A DNA stretch of 64,000 bases, from assembly GCF_012971725.1 (NCBI RefSeq), contig NZ_CP048833.1, positions 2,356,001-2,420,000 of the forward strand, given 5' to 3'. Origin of the DNA: Pseudomonas multiresinivorans (GTDB taxonomy: Bacteria > Pseudomonadota > Gammaproteobacteria > Pseudomonadales > Pseudomonadaceae). Below, piece by piece: positions 24,162-33,238 of the stretch; within the stretch, counting starts at the first letter, position 1; each line of letters opens with the position of its first letter. The notes beneath the pieces were generated by a model, which worked only from the letters and a program-made list of their open reading frames with translations, had not been told where the DNA came from and ran no database searches. The position numbers and the translations under genes were made by a program.

Positions 24162-25027
24162 TGGGGGAGTTTCTGGAAGAGCGCCTGGCCGAGAACATCG
24201 ACTATGGCAGTGGTTTCGGGTCTAGTTATGCCGTAGATACCGTGCAAACCGCTGGCGGGAACGAATACCGATCGCTGAAGCATCCGTTCATCAAGGCCTC
24301 GATGACCATCGAATTCGAACGGCAGACGAATTTCATCATCAGCGAGATCCTGGATCTGAACAATCGGGCCGGCGGAACCTTCCGTGGATTCCGAGCAATG
24401 CATCCGGCCGACTATTCAACCAAGAACTACCGGGAGCCGCCGACTGCATTCGACCAGCCGATGGTTCTGGTGAATCCGACGGTGCCTGGCGTCTATCAGC
24501 TGATGCGCTGGTATGGCGATAGTTCGGATGCCTCGTGCATCCGCCGGCGGATCCGGAAGCCGGTTGCCGGCACTGTAAAGGTTGGCGTGCACGGCGCTGC
24601 CTTCCCGACGGCCCAGTGGAGTGTCGACAACACGACCGGCATCGTGACCATGGCGGGGAACAAGAACGGCACCATCACGAACATCACCAAGGGCTCGACG
24701 ACAACCATCACGGTTGCGAACAGCATGGCCGTTGGCGAGTCGGTGCTGATCGCCAATGTGGTTGGGATGACTCAAATTAACGGGATGCGCGCGCCGATCA
24801 CTGCCGCCAGCGGTACCTCAGTCACGGTCGCCATCAACTCCACAGGGTTCAGTGATTACGTCAGTGGCGGCGCGCTGAACACTGCTCCGCAGACTGGCGA
24901 GTCGGTAACGGCCGGCAGTGAATTTGACATCCCCATGCGCTTCTCCGCAGACCTCAGTAGCAGGTTCTCCAACTGGGACACGATCGATGCAGGAAGCATT
25001 GACCTCCTGGAAATCCTGAACCCCTAA
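24158..25027 (+). CDS. Distal tail protein (DUF2460 type) with inserted beta domain
   Basis: A 289-residue protein. The DUF2460 parts are at both ends: MGEFLEERLAENIDYGSGFG, FRGFRAMHPADY (about 88-99) and FDIPMRFSADL near the end. Between about 165 and 250 lies an extra beta-rich, Thr/Val-rich domain (NGTITNITKGSTTTITVANS and GTSVTVAINSTGFS), of the FCCH-like kind found in some tail proteins. It should be the hub at the tail end, joining tube and tip. Coupled to the tape measure by ATGA. Confidence 0.8.
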   Translation: MMGEFLEERLAENIDYGSGFGSSYAVDTVQTAGGNEYRSLKHPFIKASMTIEFERQTNFIISEILDLNNRAGGTFRGFRAMHPADYSTKNYREPPTAFDQPMVLVNPTVPGVYQLMRWYGDSSDASCIRRRIRKPVAGTVKVGVHGAAFPTAQWSVDNTTGIVTMAGNKNGTITNITKGSTTTITVANSMAVGESVLIANVVGMTQINGMRAPITAASGTSVTVAINSTGFSDYVSGGALNTAPQTGESVTAGSEFDIPMRFSADLSSRFSNWDTIDAGSIDLLEILNP

Positions 25028-25044
25028 GCAATTCCTCTCCAAGC

Positions 25045-25068
25045 AACCCGGCCTAGCGCCGGGGTTTT
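25045..25068 (+). terminator. Intrinsic terminator inside the tail operon
   Basis: CCCGGC (25047-25052), loop CTAGC, GCCGGG (25058-25063), then GTTTT. The T tail is short, so it may be leaky, which fits the need to read on into the tip genes. Confidence 0.65.
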
Positions 25069-25082
25069 CATTTTGAGGCCCT

Positions 25083-25970
25083 ATGAAATCTCACGTCGCT
25101 GACTGGAAGACGAGGGTTTACTGCGCCCGCATTGAGGCCGAAAACGGCACCGTCGTTCGCCTGGCTGCCTATCCGACTGACTTGGTGATGAGCAATGGAG
25201 CGGTCTATCCAACCGAATCCGGCTACGAGTTCAGCGGGGTGGATGCCACCGACAGCATGTCGCCGTCGAGCGTCGATCTAACCGGCATCTTGAACCATGG
25301 CATCACGCGCGAACAACTTGCTACGGGCGTCTTCGATAACGCCCGGTGCTACGTCTTCGCGACTTCCTGGAAAGCCCCGATTGAGGATGAAGAGCCACTA
25401 GGGCTCATGACGCTTGGCAAGACCACGCTCACCGACAACGCCTACAAGACCGAGATGATGAGCCTCGTGGATGCGCTGAATCAGTCGGTCGGCTCGACGT
25501 TCACCGCCCAGTGCCCATACACCCTATTCGACCAGGCGCTGGACGGCCGAATCATCGCGTCTACCCGTAGCCGTTGCACGGGGCCCCGCTCCAATCCAGA
25601 CGGCCCGGACATCAACGAATACAAGGTCAGCGGCAGCGTCACTGGAGTGACCAGCCAGTACACCTTCACCGACTCTTCCAGGGCCGAGGCGGACGACTGG
25701 TTCAGCGCCGGCCAGGTGATGTTCACCACTGGGCTCAACGCTGGATTGAAGCCCCAGCAGATCAAGTCCTCGACCACTGCTGGCGTCATCACCACGCATG
25801 AGCCATTTCCTCACGCAATCGCGCCTACGGATCAGTACGTGATGATTCCGGGCTGCCGCAAACGGCTGATGGAGGATTGCGTAGGCAAGTACGGCAACGG
25901 CAAGAACAACGGTTCGCAGCCACACATGCCGACTGCTTCCCAGTCGGGTGCGGTAGGGAGGGGCGCATGA
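25083..25970 (+). CDS. Tail protein, DUF2163 / phage BR0599 family
   Basis: A 295-residue tail tip component. The N-terminal DUF2163 part includes SHVADWKTRVYCARIE and MSPSSVDLTGILNHG. The C-terminal BR0599 part shows DCVGKYGNGKNNGSQPHMP with a conserved Cys and the usual G.P..P ending. It lies between the distal tail and NlpC/P60 genes, the order of lambda L-K type tip modules, and probably corresponds to the lambda gpL position. Confidence 0.85.
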   Translation: MKSHVADWKTRVYCARIEAENGTVVRLAAYPTDLVMSNGAVYPTESGYEFSGVDATDSMSPSSVDLTGILNHGITREQLATGVFDNARCYVFATSWKAPIEDEEPLGLMTLGKTTLTDNAYKTEMMSLVDALNQSVGSTFTAQCPYTLFDQALDGRIIASTRSRCTGPRSNPDGPDINEYKVSGSVTGVTSQYTFTDSSRAEADDWFSAGQVMFTTGLNAGLKPQQIKSSTTAGVITTHEPFPHAIAPTDQYVMIPGCRKRLMEDCVGKYGNGKNNGSQPHMPTASQSGAVGRGA

Positions 25971-26395
25971 CTCGCGACGAAGTCGTGAACGCCGCGCTCC
26001 AGGCGGAAGGCTCACCGTTCAAGCATCAAGGCCGTGTTGTTGGGCTCGGCCTGGACTGCGCCGGCCTGTACGTCTTCATCTGCCGGTCGCTCGATATCCC
26101 GCATCAGGATGCTACCGGCTACCCGCGCACGCCCTATGACGGCGAGATGGAGCGGCAGCTTGACGCCCAGCCAGCACTCCGGCGCATCGCTGTCGAGGAT
26201 GCAGGGAAGGGCGACATCTTGGTCATGCGAATGACCAAGCAGCCGCAGCACATCGCAATACATGCCGGAGATGAGGCGGGCTACCCCTGCGTCATCCACG
26301 CAAGCGAAATGCACGGAAAGGTCTGCCGCCACCGAATCGACGAACTCTGGCGCGCCCGCGTGGTGCGCGCCTACCGCTTTGAGGGTCTGGAATGA
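25967..26395 (+). CDS. NlpC/P60-type tail tip peptidase
   Basis: A 142-residue cysteine peptidase in the lambda gpK position. The catalytic Cys is in LDCAGLYVF (about residue 26), the His in HIAIHAGDE (about 90-98), and a third polar residue follows in VIHASEMHG. It should cut peptide crosslinks in the cell wall during DNA entry or serve in tail tip assembly. ATG 25967 overlaps the preceding stop. Confidence 0.88.
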   Translation: MTRDEVVNAALQAEGSPFKHQGRVVGLGLDCAGLYVFICRSLDIPHQDATGYPRTPYDGEMERQLDAQPALRRIAVEDAGKGDILVMRMTKQPQHIAIHAGDEAGYPCVIHASEMHGKVCRHRIDELWRARVVRAYRFEGLE

Positions 26396-29300
26396 GTACA
26401 GGCAACCTTCTTGGCGGCGCAGCGGGAGGCGTTGCTGGCTATTTCGCAGCGGGAGCGCTCGGCGTTTCCGTGGGGGGCGCCATCATCGGCGGCGCCATCA
26501 TCGGCTCGCTCTTGGGCGGTCTGTCGTCCAGCCAAAAGATGGTCATGGAGTACGGCAAGCTGTCCAGCCGTAATTGGCAGGGTAGCGAGTACGGCGGCGA
26601 TATCCCTCGCGGCTATGGAACATTCCCGGCCACTGGCAGCCAGATCGTTTGGCTTGAGCACAACAAGCTCAAAGAGAAGGTCAAGAAGAAGAAAAGCGGC
26701 GGGAAGGGTGGCGGCAGCTCAACAACCACCAAGACCTACACCTACTTCGCAACCTTCGCGCTCATGCTCTGCCAGGGCGAAGTGGCTGGTATCCGGCGCA
26801 TTTGGTGTGGCGACAAGCTGATCTACAACGCAGGCAGCGATGACCTGGAAACGATCGTTGCGAGCAACCAGAAGGCCAAGGGCTGGAAGCTGTACCGCGG
26901 GACGGATGACCAGCTTCCTGACCCACGCTATGAGGCAGACGTCGGCGTAGGCAATGCCCCGGCGTTTCGCGGCTATACCTACATCGCCTTCTACGACTTT
27001 GCCCTGGCCGACTACTCGAACACTCTGCAAGCCGCACAGTTCAAGGTTGAGCTCTGTCAGTATCAGCAGCTTTCCTCTCCGGTTATCACGAATCAGACAA
27101 CTCTCCCGGATCCGCTGAACACCTACCAAGCCACCGGCATGTATGTGAATCAATGGGGGGAGATGTCGGTCTTCAAATGCACGAGCCCGACGCTTCTGAC
27201 CGATCTGTCCGCGCAAGTGTTCAAGACAAGCCTCAACGGTGGGTCGCGCCGCGGCCCTGTGATCATCCTGAACAACCAGCCATACATGCAGGGTTGGGCG
27301 GCATCGGAGCGCGCGGTACTGACCGATCCATCCGGTCACCTGACGATCGTCAATGGGGCCGGGGAACAACTATCGCTCTGGGACATTCAGGCTACTTGGA
27401 ACAACTCCCGGATCTACCTGCCCGGCGGGACCGAGTACCTAATGCGCTGGCAGAACAACGCTGTAGCGAACACAACGGAGATCTATCGGAAGGATCAGAG
27501 TCTCACCAACCGCACGCCATCGCTGATTTCCACCACGGGTGCGGCATCGCCTCATGGGCAGATCTACGACATTTTCATCTGCCCGACCTGTATCTATGCG
27601 CTCACCTATAGCAAGCAGGTGGTCTGCTATGACTTTGAGTTCAATGAGCTGTGGAGTCAGGACCTTTCGTCACAATCTGATCTTGGTACTGGTCGAAACG
27701 GATCAGGAGATGACTCGATCCTGCGTACTGAGGACGATGAATTCATTCTTATCAGGACGAACGGGAAATTCTGGAGGGTAAGCCAAGGAGGATTCTCGTA
27801 CCTCGGTGAAGCCGTTGGCTTCCCGATCAATTACGACGGGCTCGGTGGTGACTCCGTCGTTGGCGGTGTATGGGTGAACTACTCGGCGAACGCCAACACC
27901 GTCAGCAACATCCAGGTGTTCCCCAGTGTTTCCCCGCTCCCGACTCTTGCTGAAATAGTTCAGTCCGAATGCGCCCAGTCCGCGCTCATTGGTGTTGGCG
28001 ATCTTGATACGTCTCTTCTGACGACAGAGGTTAGAGGCTATCGCGTTTCAGGAGGGACAATCCGATCTGTGATTGAGCCCCTCCAGGGCGCCTATCCGTT
28101 CGATGTAGTGCCGTCCGGGTACAAGATCAAGTTTGTCCCACGCGGCCAAGCTCCTGTAGTCACGATCCCCTGGGAAGACCTTGCTGCAGCCAATGGGGAT
28201 GAAGTCGGCGATTCCTTGCCATATAGCCGGGAGATGGATTCACAGCTTCCGCAGAAGGTGACGATCACAGCGCTCAGTTCCACTCGTGAATACGGTAGCT
28301 CCACGCAATCATCGCCGGGACGCCCGAGCACCTCCGCAGTGAACATTGAGCAACGCGATATTCCTCTCGTCCTCAGCGACGACGAAATAGCGCAGATGGC
28401 CGAGAAGCTGGAGATGCTTCGCTGGCTTGAACGCGACGACTACAGCGGCCCATCACTTCCTCCAACCTATCAAGCGCTTGAGCCTTCTGATGTTGTCTTG
28501 GTCAAGGCGAAATTCGGTGACATCGAACTACGTCTCACTGAGGTCAACTATGAGGACGATGGACGCCTGACCTGCAAGGCTAAGGCGAACAGCGCGCCGC
28601 TCTATACAAGTCGCGCAGTTGGCGCACCAGGGCCTGGGCCGGACGGCACAATTCCGCTCGGCGGTGCCACTGACGTCTTCTTGGTCGATGGACCGATGAT
28701 CTACGAGACCCTGCAGAACGATCCGGGGTTCTCTACTGCGGCCATGGGCTACACGGAAGGCTGGCCAGGCGGTGTCCTCGTCCGATCCGCTGACTCAGGC
28801 CAGACCTGGAACGACCTGCAGGGCTACGACGGCAAGGGCACCATTGGAATGGTGAGGAAGGCTCTAGCGGTCAATTCCGGTGCGCTCTTCGATCTCGGGT
28901 CATCGATGCAGGTTGATCTGCTCGATGGCGAGCTAGAGAGCGTTACCGAGGCCCAAATGCTCGGAGGCCAGAACATCGCGCTATATGGTGCCGATCAGCG
29001 CTGGGAGGTGATCCGCTTCCAGAATGCTGCCCTGCAGCCGGACGGTTCCTACATCCTCACCAAGTTGGTGCGTGGCGACAAGGGCACAGAGTGGGCGACT
29101 GGGCTGCACCAGGACTCCGACCTTTTCATCTTGGCTGAGGATCCGGACAACGCCTTCGTGGGGATGCCAATCGAGTCCATCGGCATTCAGAACCTCTACC
29201 GCGCGATCACCTTGGGCGACACGATCGATTCGGCAGAGAGCCAGACCTTTACCTACCGCGGCGTGAACCTGAAGCCGCTGTCGCCGGCTTACCCATTTGG

Positions 29301-29610
29301 CATCCGGAATAGCGGAGGCGACCTCTCCGTGAGCTGGACGCGTCGCAGTCGGTTCTCATCGGGCTGGTGGGTGACGGGGGTTCCGGCGCCTGTGGGAGAG
29401 GCCGTTGAGTCCTACGAGACCGAGGTTATGTCGGCACCTGGTCCTGGAGCATCGGTCAAGCGCACGCTTTCCGCCTCAGGACCGGCGATTCTTTATCCGG
29501 CCGCCGACCAGACGACTGACTTTGGTTCGCCTCAAGCCGCCATCACCCTTCGCATCTACCAGCTCAGCGCCACAGTTGGGCGCGGTCGGCCTTTGGAGGT
29601 CACTCTGTGA
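26392..29610 (+). CDS. Tail tip / host specificity protein (gpJ-like)
   Basis: A 1072-residue protein that closes the tip module. The first 45 residues are Gly/Ala-rich and hydrophobic, as in gpI/J-type N-termini (GGAAGGVAGYFAAGALG). The central part (about 560-760) has the phage tail domain with EPLQGAYPFDVVPSGYKIKF and later FGDIELRLTEVNYEDDGRL. The C-terminal part is beta-rich and likely touches the receptor (GAVESYETEVM-like fibronectin-type repeats). The next gene starts with GTG at its stop. Confidence 0.85.
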   Translation: MSTGNLLGGAAGGVAGYFAAGALGVSVGGAIIGGAIIGSLLGGLSSSQKMVMEYGKLSSRNWQGSEYGGDIPRGYGTFPATGSQIVWLEHNKLKEKVKKKKSGGKGGGSSTTTKTYTYFATFALMLCQGEVAGIRRIWCGDKLIYNAGSDDLETIVASNQKAKGWKLYRGTDDQLPDPRYEADVGVGNAPAFRGYTYIAFYDFALADYSNTLQAAQFKVELCQYQQLSSPVITNQTTLPDPLNTYQATGMYVNQWGEMSVFKCTSPTLLTDLSAQVFKTSLNGGSRRGPVIILNNQPYMQGWAASERAVLTDPSGHLTIVNGAGEQLSLWDIQATWNNSRIYLPGGTEYLMRWQNNAVANTTEIYRKDQSLTNRTPSLISTTGAASPHGQIYDIFICPTCIYALTYSKQVVCYDFEFNELWSQDLSSQSDLGTGRNGSGDDSILRTEDDEFILIRTNGKFWRVSQGGFSYLGEAVGFPINYDGLGGDSVVGGVWVNYSANANTVSNIQVFPSVSPLPTLAEIVQSECAQSALIGVGDLDTSLLTTEVRGYRVSGGTIRSVIEPLQGAYPFDVVPSGYKIKFVPRGQAPVVTIPWEDLAAANGDEVGDSLPYSREMDSQLPQKVTITALSSTREYGSSTQSSPGRPSTSAVNIEQRDIPLVLSDDEIAQMAEKLEMLRWLERDDYSGPSLPPTYQALEPSDVVLVKAKFGDIELRLTEVNYEDDGRLTCKAKANSAPLYTSRAVGAPGPGPDGTIPLGGATDVFLVDGPMIYETLQNDPGFSTAAMGYTEGWPGGVLVRSADSGQTWNDLQGYDGKGTIGMVRKALAVNSGALFDLGSSMQVDLLDGELESVTEAQMLGGQNIALYGADQRWEVIRFQNAALQPDGSYILTKLVRGDKGTEWATGLHQDSDLFILAEDPDNAFVGMPIESIGIQNLYRAITLGDTIDSAESQTFTYRGVNLKPLSPAYPFGIRNSGGDLSVSWTRRSRFSSGWWVTGVPAPVGEAVESYETEVMSAPGPGASVKRTLSASGPAILYPAADQTTDFGSPQAAITLRIYQLSATVGRGRPLEVTL

Positions 29611-31439
29611 GCAGCAATACCCCTAAGCTGAAAATCCAGGAACTGGAGAACAGTGCCAGCCAAAGCCAGGTCGTGAATAGCAGCGGCTATGCCATCCTGG
29701 ATGTGCTGGTCGACAAGACAGTGAAGAGCCGCGGTACCAACACTCCGCCTTCAACACCAGTAGATGGAGATGCCTATATCCTGGGGAGTAGCCCTACCGG
29801 ACTGTGGAGCGGGAAGGGGACTCAGATTGCCTTCTGGCGCTCCTCCGCTAATGCCTGGCAATTCATCGTGCCTCTCACCGGGTGGACGCTCCGAGTCCAG
29901 GATGACCTGGACGCCAACGGCATCCCGAAGCAGTACGGCTACACCGGTAGTGCCTGGGCGGCCCCGGCCGATGGCGGTTCGTTCACCGGCGGCACGCTGG
30001 CGAGCGCGCTGAACGAGGCGCCGCCGGTAACTCTGGCCTCGGCCGCTACGGTGAACATCGGCGCGGCTGCAGCCAACACGGTCAACGTCACTGGCACGAC
30101 CACCATCACGGCATTCGATACGATCGCGGCGGGCGCAACCCGGCGGGTGATCTTCGCTGGGATCCTGACGCTTACCCACAACGCGACCTCGCTGATCCTG
30201 CCGACTGGCGCCAACATCACCACCGCTGCAGGAGACGTTGCTGAGTTCGTCAGCCTGGGCAGCGGAAACTGGAAATGCATCTCCTACCAGCGCGCAAACG
30301 GCACGGCCCTAGCAACGGGCGGGTCGTCGCTATCGAACTTCACCGAGGCACTGAACACCACTGCCCCGAACGCCACGGTTCCAGTCGTTTCGCTGACTGC
30401 CACCAACGCTGCCACCAACGTCGATGTCGTCTATGCACCGAAGGGGACTGGCGCCGTGTTGGCCCAGGTACCTGATGCCACGGCAGCTGGTGGCAATAAG
30501 CGAGGGGCTGGGGCATTCGATTTCCAGACCAGCCGAAGCACTGCTGCACAGGTTGCATCCGGCACAAACTCGGTGATCGTTGGAGGTCAGCAGAACACAG
30601 CTTCTGGGATACGTAGTTTTGTCGGTGGAGGAATCGGAAACTCTGCATCAGGCGGAAATGACGTTGTTGTCGGGGGGAATGGCAACTCGTCCAGCGGCGG
30701 CCAGAACTTCATTGGGGCAGGTGGTTCGTGTTCGGCAGCCGGTTCGTACAATTCGATCGTAGGAGGAAGTTCGAACACCATCCAATCCGCGAACTACTGC
30801 TTTACCGGGGGCGGCCAATCAAACGTACATACAGGGACTGGGGATTATCGATGCCATCTTGGTGGTCAGTCGAACTCATCGCCAACAGGGGTAACTGGTT
30901 CAGCCACCACGGGCGGCCGGGAGAACGTGGCGAATGGTGATTACTCAATCACCTTGGGTGGCTATCAGACGCAAGGCCGCCAGATATATGGCGGCGTCCA
31001 TCATGCCAATGGCCGCTTTGCAGCGAACGGCGATGCCCAGTGGAGCAACTATCTATTCCGCGCCCGCACGACGGCCGCAACGGCGGCAGACATGACCTCT
31101 GACGGCGCTGCGGTGTCGGCGAACAACGTCATGGTGCTGAACGGCGGACAGCAGGCGTGGTTCGGGAAAATCCAGTTGATTGCCCGAAACACTTCGAACG
31201 GCGAGCTCGCAGCTTGGGAGGCGAACGTACTGCTTCGCCGCACGAACACGGCAGCCACCATCGCCATTGTTGGGACGCCGAGCTTTAGCCTGATCGCTTC
31301 CGATGCGTCCCTGTCGACGCTTCCAACCCCGAACATCTACACCAACACCACTGTCGGCGGCGCTGTGATCAGCGTTACTGGACTCGCTTCGACCACCATC
31401 GACTGGGTCGCACGTGTAAATACCGTGGAGGCAGGATGA
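29607..31439 (+). CDS. Tail fibre protein with DUF2793 N-terminus and YadA-head-like repeats
   Basis: A 610-residue fibre starting with GTG 29607 behind TTGGAGG. Residues about 1-105 are DUF2793-like (LDVLVDKTVKSRGTNTPP, GDAYILGSSPTGLWSG). Residues about 110-235 are Thr/Ala-rich beta. Residues about 310-470 contain glycine-rich repeats of about 13-15 residues with S.VGG..N.ASG, the pattern of trimeric autotransporter (YadA) heads, which form a left-handed parallel beta-roll. The end is a beta-rich tip. It should form a trimeric receptor-binding fibre. Confidence 0.82.
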   Translation: MSSNTPKLKIQELENSASQSQVVNSSGYAILDVLVDKTVKSRGTNTPPSTPVDGDAYILGSSPTGLWSGKGTQIAFWRSSANAWQFIVPLTGWTLRVQDDLDANGIPKQYGYTGSAWAAPADGGSFTGGTLASALNEAPPVTLASAATVNIGAAAANTVNVTGTTTITAFDTIAAGATRRVIFAGILTLTHNATSLILPTGANITTAAGDVAEFVSLGSGNWKCISYQRANGTALATGGSSLSNFTEALNTTAPNATVPVVSLTATNAATNVDVVYAPKGTGAVLAQVPDATAAGGNKRGAGAFDFQTSRSTAAQVASGTNSVIVGGQQNTASGIRSFVGGGIGNSASGGNDVVVGGNGNSSSGGQNFIGAGGSCSAAGSYNSIVGGSSNTIQSANYCFTGGGQSNVHTGTGDYRCHLGGQSNSSPTGVTGSATTGGRENVANGDYSITLGGYQTQGRQIYGGVHHANGRFAANGDAQWSNYLFRARTTAATAADMTSDGAAVSANNVMVLNGGQQAWFGKIQLIARNTSNGELAAWEANVLLRRTNTAATIAIVGTPSFSLIASDASLSTLPTPNIYTNTTVGGAVISVTGLASTTIDWVARVNTVEAG

Positions 31440-31972
31440 TGCCCATCACCGAAGCGCAGCTCCTGCGCATCTACCCCAACGCCAGCCAGAGAGCTGGCGT
31501 TTTTGTTCCTGCGCTCAACCGGGCGATGGCGCGCTACCAGATCAACACGCCGGCGCGCCAGGCAGCTTTCCTTGCCCAGATCGGGCATGAGTCGATGCAG
31601 TTCAAGCGCACCAGGGAGATATGGGGGCCGACGCCGGCGCAGTCTCGGTATGAGGGGCGCAAGGACCTGGGCAACACCCAGCCAGGTGACGGGAAGCGCT
31701 ACATGGGCCGTGGGCTGATCCAGATCACCGGTCGGGAGAACTACCGCCGGACTGGCGCCGCGCTGGGTGTGCCGCTGCTGGACAAGCCTGAACTGCTGGA
31801 GCAGCCGGAATGGTCTGCAGCTTCTGCCGCCTGGTGGTGGAAAAACCGGGGGCTGAATGAGCTGGCCGATGCCGGCGAGTTCGAGCAGATCACCCGCAGC
31901 ATCAATGGCGGACTTAACGGTCAGCGTGAGCGCCTGGAACTGTGGGCGCGCGCCAAGGAAGTGCTGGCATGA
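31436..31972 (+). CDS. Endolysin, glycoside hydrolase family 19 (chitinase-like lysozyme)
   Basis: A 178-residue muralytic enzyme of the GH19 class used by many Pseudomonas phages. The catalytic Glu is in IGHESMQF (E51), and the conserved YMGRGLIQITGRENY stretch (about 89-103) forms the cleft. No signal peptide or membrane anchor is present, so it needs the holin. It overlaps the fibre gene at its start and the spanin gene at its end. Two ATG codons in tandem (31436, 31439) could both serve. Confidence 0.92.
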   Translation: MMPITEAQLLRIYPNASQRAGVFVPALNRAMARYQINTPARQAAFLAQIGHESMQFKRTREIWGPTPAQSRYEGRKDLGNTQPGDGKRYMGRGLIQITGRENYRRTGAALGVPLLDKPELLEQPEWSAASAAWWWKNRGLNELADAGEFEQITRSINGGLNGQRERLELWARAKEVLA

Positions 31973-32502
31973 CCTGGCTGGTCAGCAACTGGAAACCGCT
32001 GCTGTGCGCTCTGATGCTGTTCCTGGCTGCCGCAGGCGGCTGGCACGAGGGCAGGGCGCGCTTGGATGCCACATGGCAGTCCAGATGGGATGAGCACGAG
32101 AAGCAGGACCAGCAGGCCGCCGCCGACTTCGAAGCGCGCGAACGCGCCAACGAACAGCGTTATCAGCAGAACATCAACAAGGTGCTGGAAAATGGCCAGA
32201 GGAACATCGATCAGGTTCGCGCCAATGCTTCTGTCGCTGCTGATCAGCGCGTGCGGGACGCCGGTATCCAATACGCCAACAGGATTGCTGCAGCTGAAGC
32301 CGGCCGCGATTCCTGCACTGCCGCCGCAAGCAAGGCAGCAGCCAAGCACGCCCGAGTGCTCGCCGAGCTGCTTGGAGAGGTTGACCGCCTGGCGGGTGTC
32401 TACGCAGAAGCTGCTGACGAATCCAGAGTGAGGGGTTTGGCCTGTGAAGCGGCTTACGATGGAGTTATATCGGCTCGATCAGCCGAGCGCCCTGGTTCCT
32501 GA
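31969..32502 (+). CDS. Rz-like inner membrane spanin (DUF2514 type)
   Basis: A 177-residue i-spanin. An N-terminal membrane anchor (about residues 7-22, PLLCALMLFLAAAGGW) is followed by a long charged coiled coil (about 30-150) that spans the periplasm and a Cys-containing end. ATG 31969 overlaps the endolysin stop (ATGA). It joins with Rz1, encoded inside it, to fuse inner and outer membranes at lysis. Its 3' end overlaps the convergent SRAP gene by 38 bases. Confidence 0.85.
   Translation: MTWLVSNWKPLLCALMLFLAAAGGWHEGRARLDATWQSRWDEHEKQDQQAAADFEARERANEQRYQQNINKVLENGQRNIDQVRANASVAADQRVRDAGIQYANRIAAAEAGRDSCTAAASKAAAKHARVLAELLGEVDRLAGVYAEAADESRVRGLACEAAYDGVISARSAERPGS
32192..32431 (+). CDS. 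Rz1-like outer membrane lipoprotein spanin, nested inside Rz
   Basis: A 79-residue frame in the +1 phase, completely inside the Rz gene. From ATG 32192 it gives a basic start (MARGTSIRFAP), a hydrophobic core and the lipobox LISAC (Cys at about residue 21), then a proline-rich mature part (AAIPALPPQARQQP). These are the marks of Rz1: small, lipidated and proline-rich. A second ATG at 32225 starts nearer to the lipobox. The nested layout equals that of lambda Rz/Rz1. Confidence 0.82.
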   Translation: MARGTSIRFAPMLLSLLISACGTPVSNTPTGLLQLKPAAIPALPPQARQQPSTPECSPSCLERLTAWRVSTQKLLTNPE

Positions 32503-33154
32503 CACTCCCGACGTCCGTCGATATGCGGTAGGCCTCGAAGTCCTGCCGCGCCAAGGCGATTGTGTCGTAGGCTAGCTCCAGCGATGTCTCCGGCGATAGC
32601 CAAGTCTTAAACTGCTCCGGCGCCAAGATCACCGGCATCCGGTGGTGGATGGCAGAGACCAGGCCCTCGGCCTCCTTGGTCAGCAGAGCGCACGAGGTGA
32701 TCGGTTCACCCTCCGGCGGTGACCAAGTCGACCAGATCCCGGCGATTGCCAGCACGTCGCCGTCGATGGCGTGATGATAGTAGGGCTGGTTCACGGCGCG
32801 GCCGGAGCTGTTCTTGACCGGCTCCTTCTCGTTCCACTCGTACCAGCCTGCCGCCGGCATCAGGCACCGCTTGTGCCGGATCGCGTCTCGCCACATCGGC
32901 TTCGTCGCCGCTTCCTCGCTCCGCGCGTTGAAGGTCAGCGCCGGCAGCTTGTCCTTCTTCCACCAGAACGGGATCAGCCCCCAGCGGGCGGCCACCACTT
33001 CCTGCTCTCCCGCCTCGTTCAGGAGCACCATGGGCACCTGACTGGTCGGCGCGACGTTGTACGCGCGGTCGATCCAGCGCCCGGAGTTCCTCCGCCCGAT
33101 ATGCCAGTACCGCTCCATGGCGGCTTCCTCTGGCGTCACGTACCGTCCGCACAT
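32465..33154 (-). CDS. SRAP-domain protein (HMCES/YedK-type abasic site crosslinker)
   Basis: A 229-residue SRAP protein. After removal of Met, Cys2 (MCGRY) forms a thiazolidine crosslink with abasic sites in single-stranded DNA. Further active-site residues are seen: N76 (FNARSE), E106 (GWYEW) and H171 (HRMP). The start follows GGAGGTATGAAGG. It is transcribed leftward, against the lysis genes, and its upstream region contains a LexA box (33210-33225) shared with a divergent small gene. It may protect phage or host DNA during SOS. Confidence 0.92.
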   Translation of the reverse strand: MCGRYVTPEEAAMERYWHIGRRNSGRWIDRAYNVAPTSQVPMVLLNEAGEQEVVAARWGLIPFWWKKDKLPALTFNARSEEAATKPMWRDAIRHKRCLMPAAGWYEWNEKEPVKNSSGRAVNQPYYHHAIDGDVLAIAGIWSTWSPPEGEPITSCALLTKEAEGLVSAIHHRMPVILAPEQFKTWLSPETSLELAYDTIALARQDFEAYRISTDVGSVRNQGARLIEPI

Positions 33155-33209
33155 CCTTCATACCTCCGCTCATCAAGCTCCCATTGTAGGAGATCGTCTC
33201 AACTCGTTA

Positions 33210-33225
33210 CTGTATATACATACAG
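33210..33225. promoter_or_regulatory. LexA box between divergent genes
   Basis: CTGT-ATATACAT-ACAG, a full match to the CTGT-N8-ACAG LexA consensus with an AT-rich spacer. It lies 13 bases before the ATG of the rightward gene (33239) and 55 bases from the SRAP start (33154), so LexA could repress both. It is the only box of this quality that I noticed in the window. Confidence 0.85.
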
Positions 33226-33238
33226 TTATGAGGCGATC

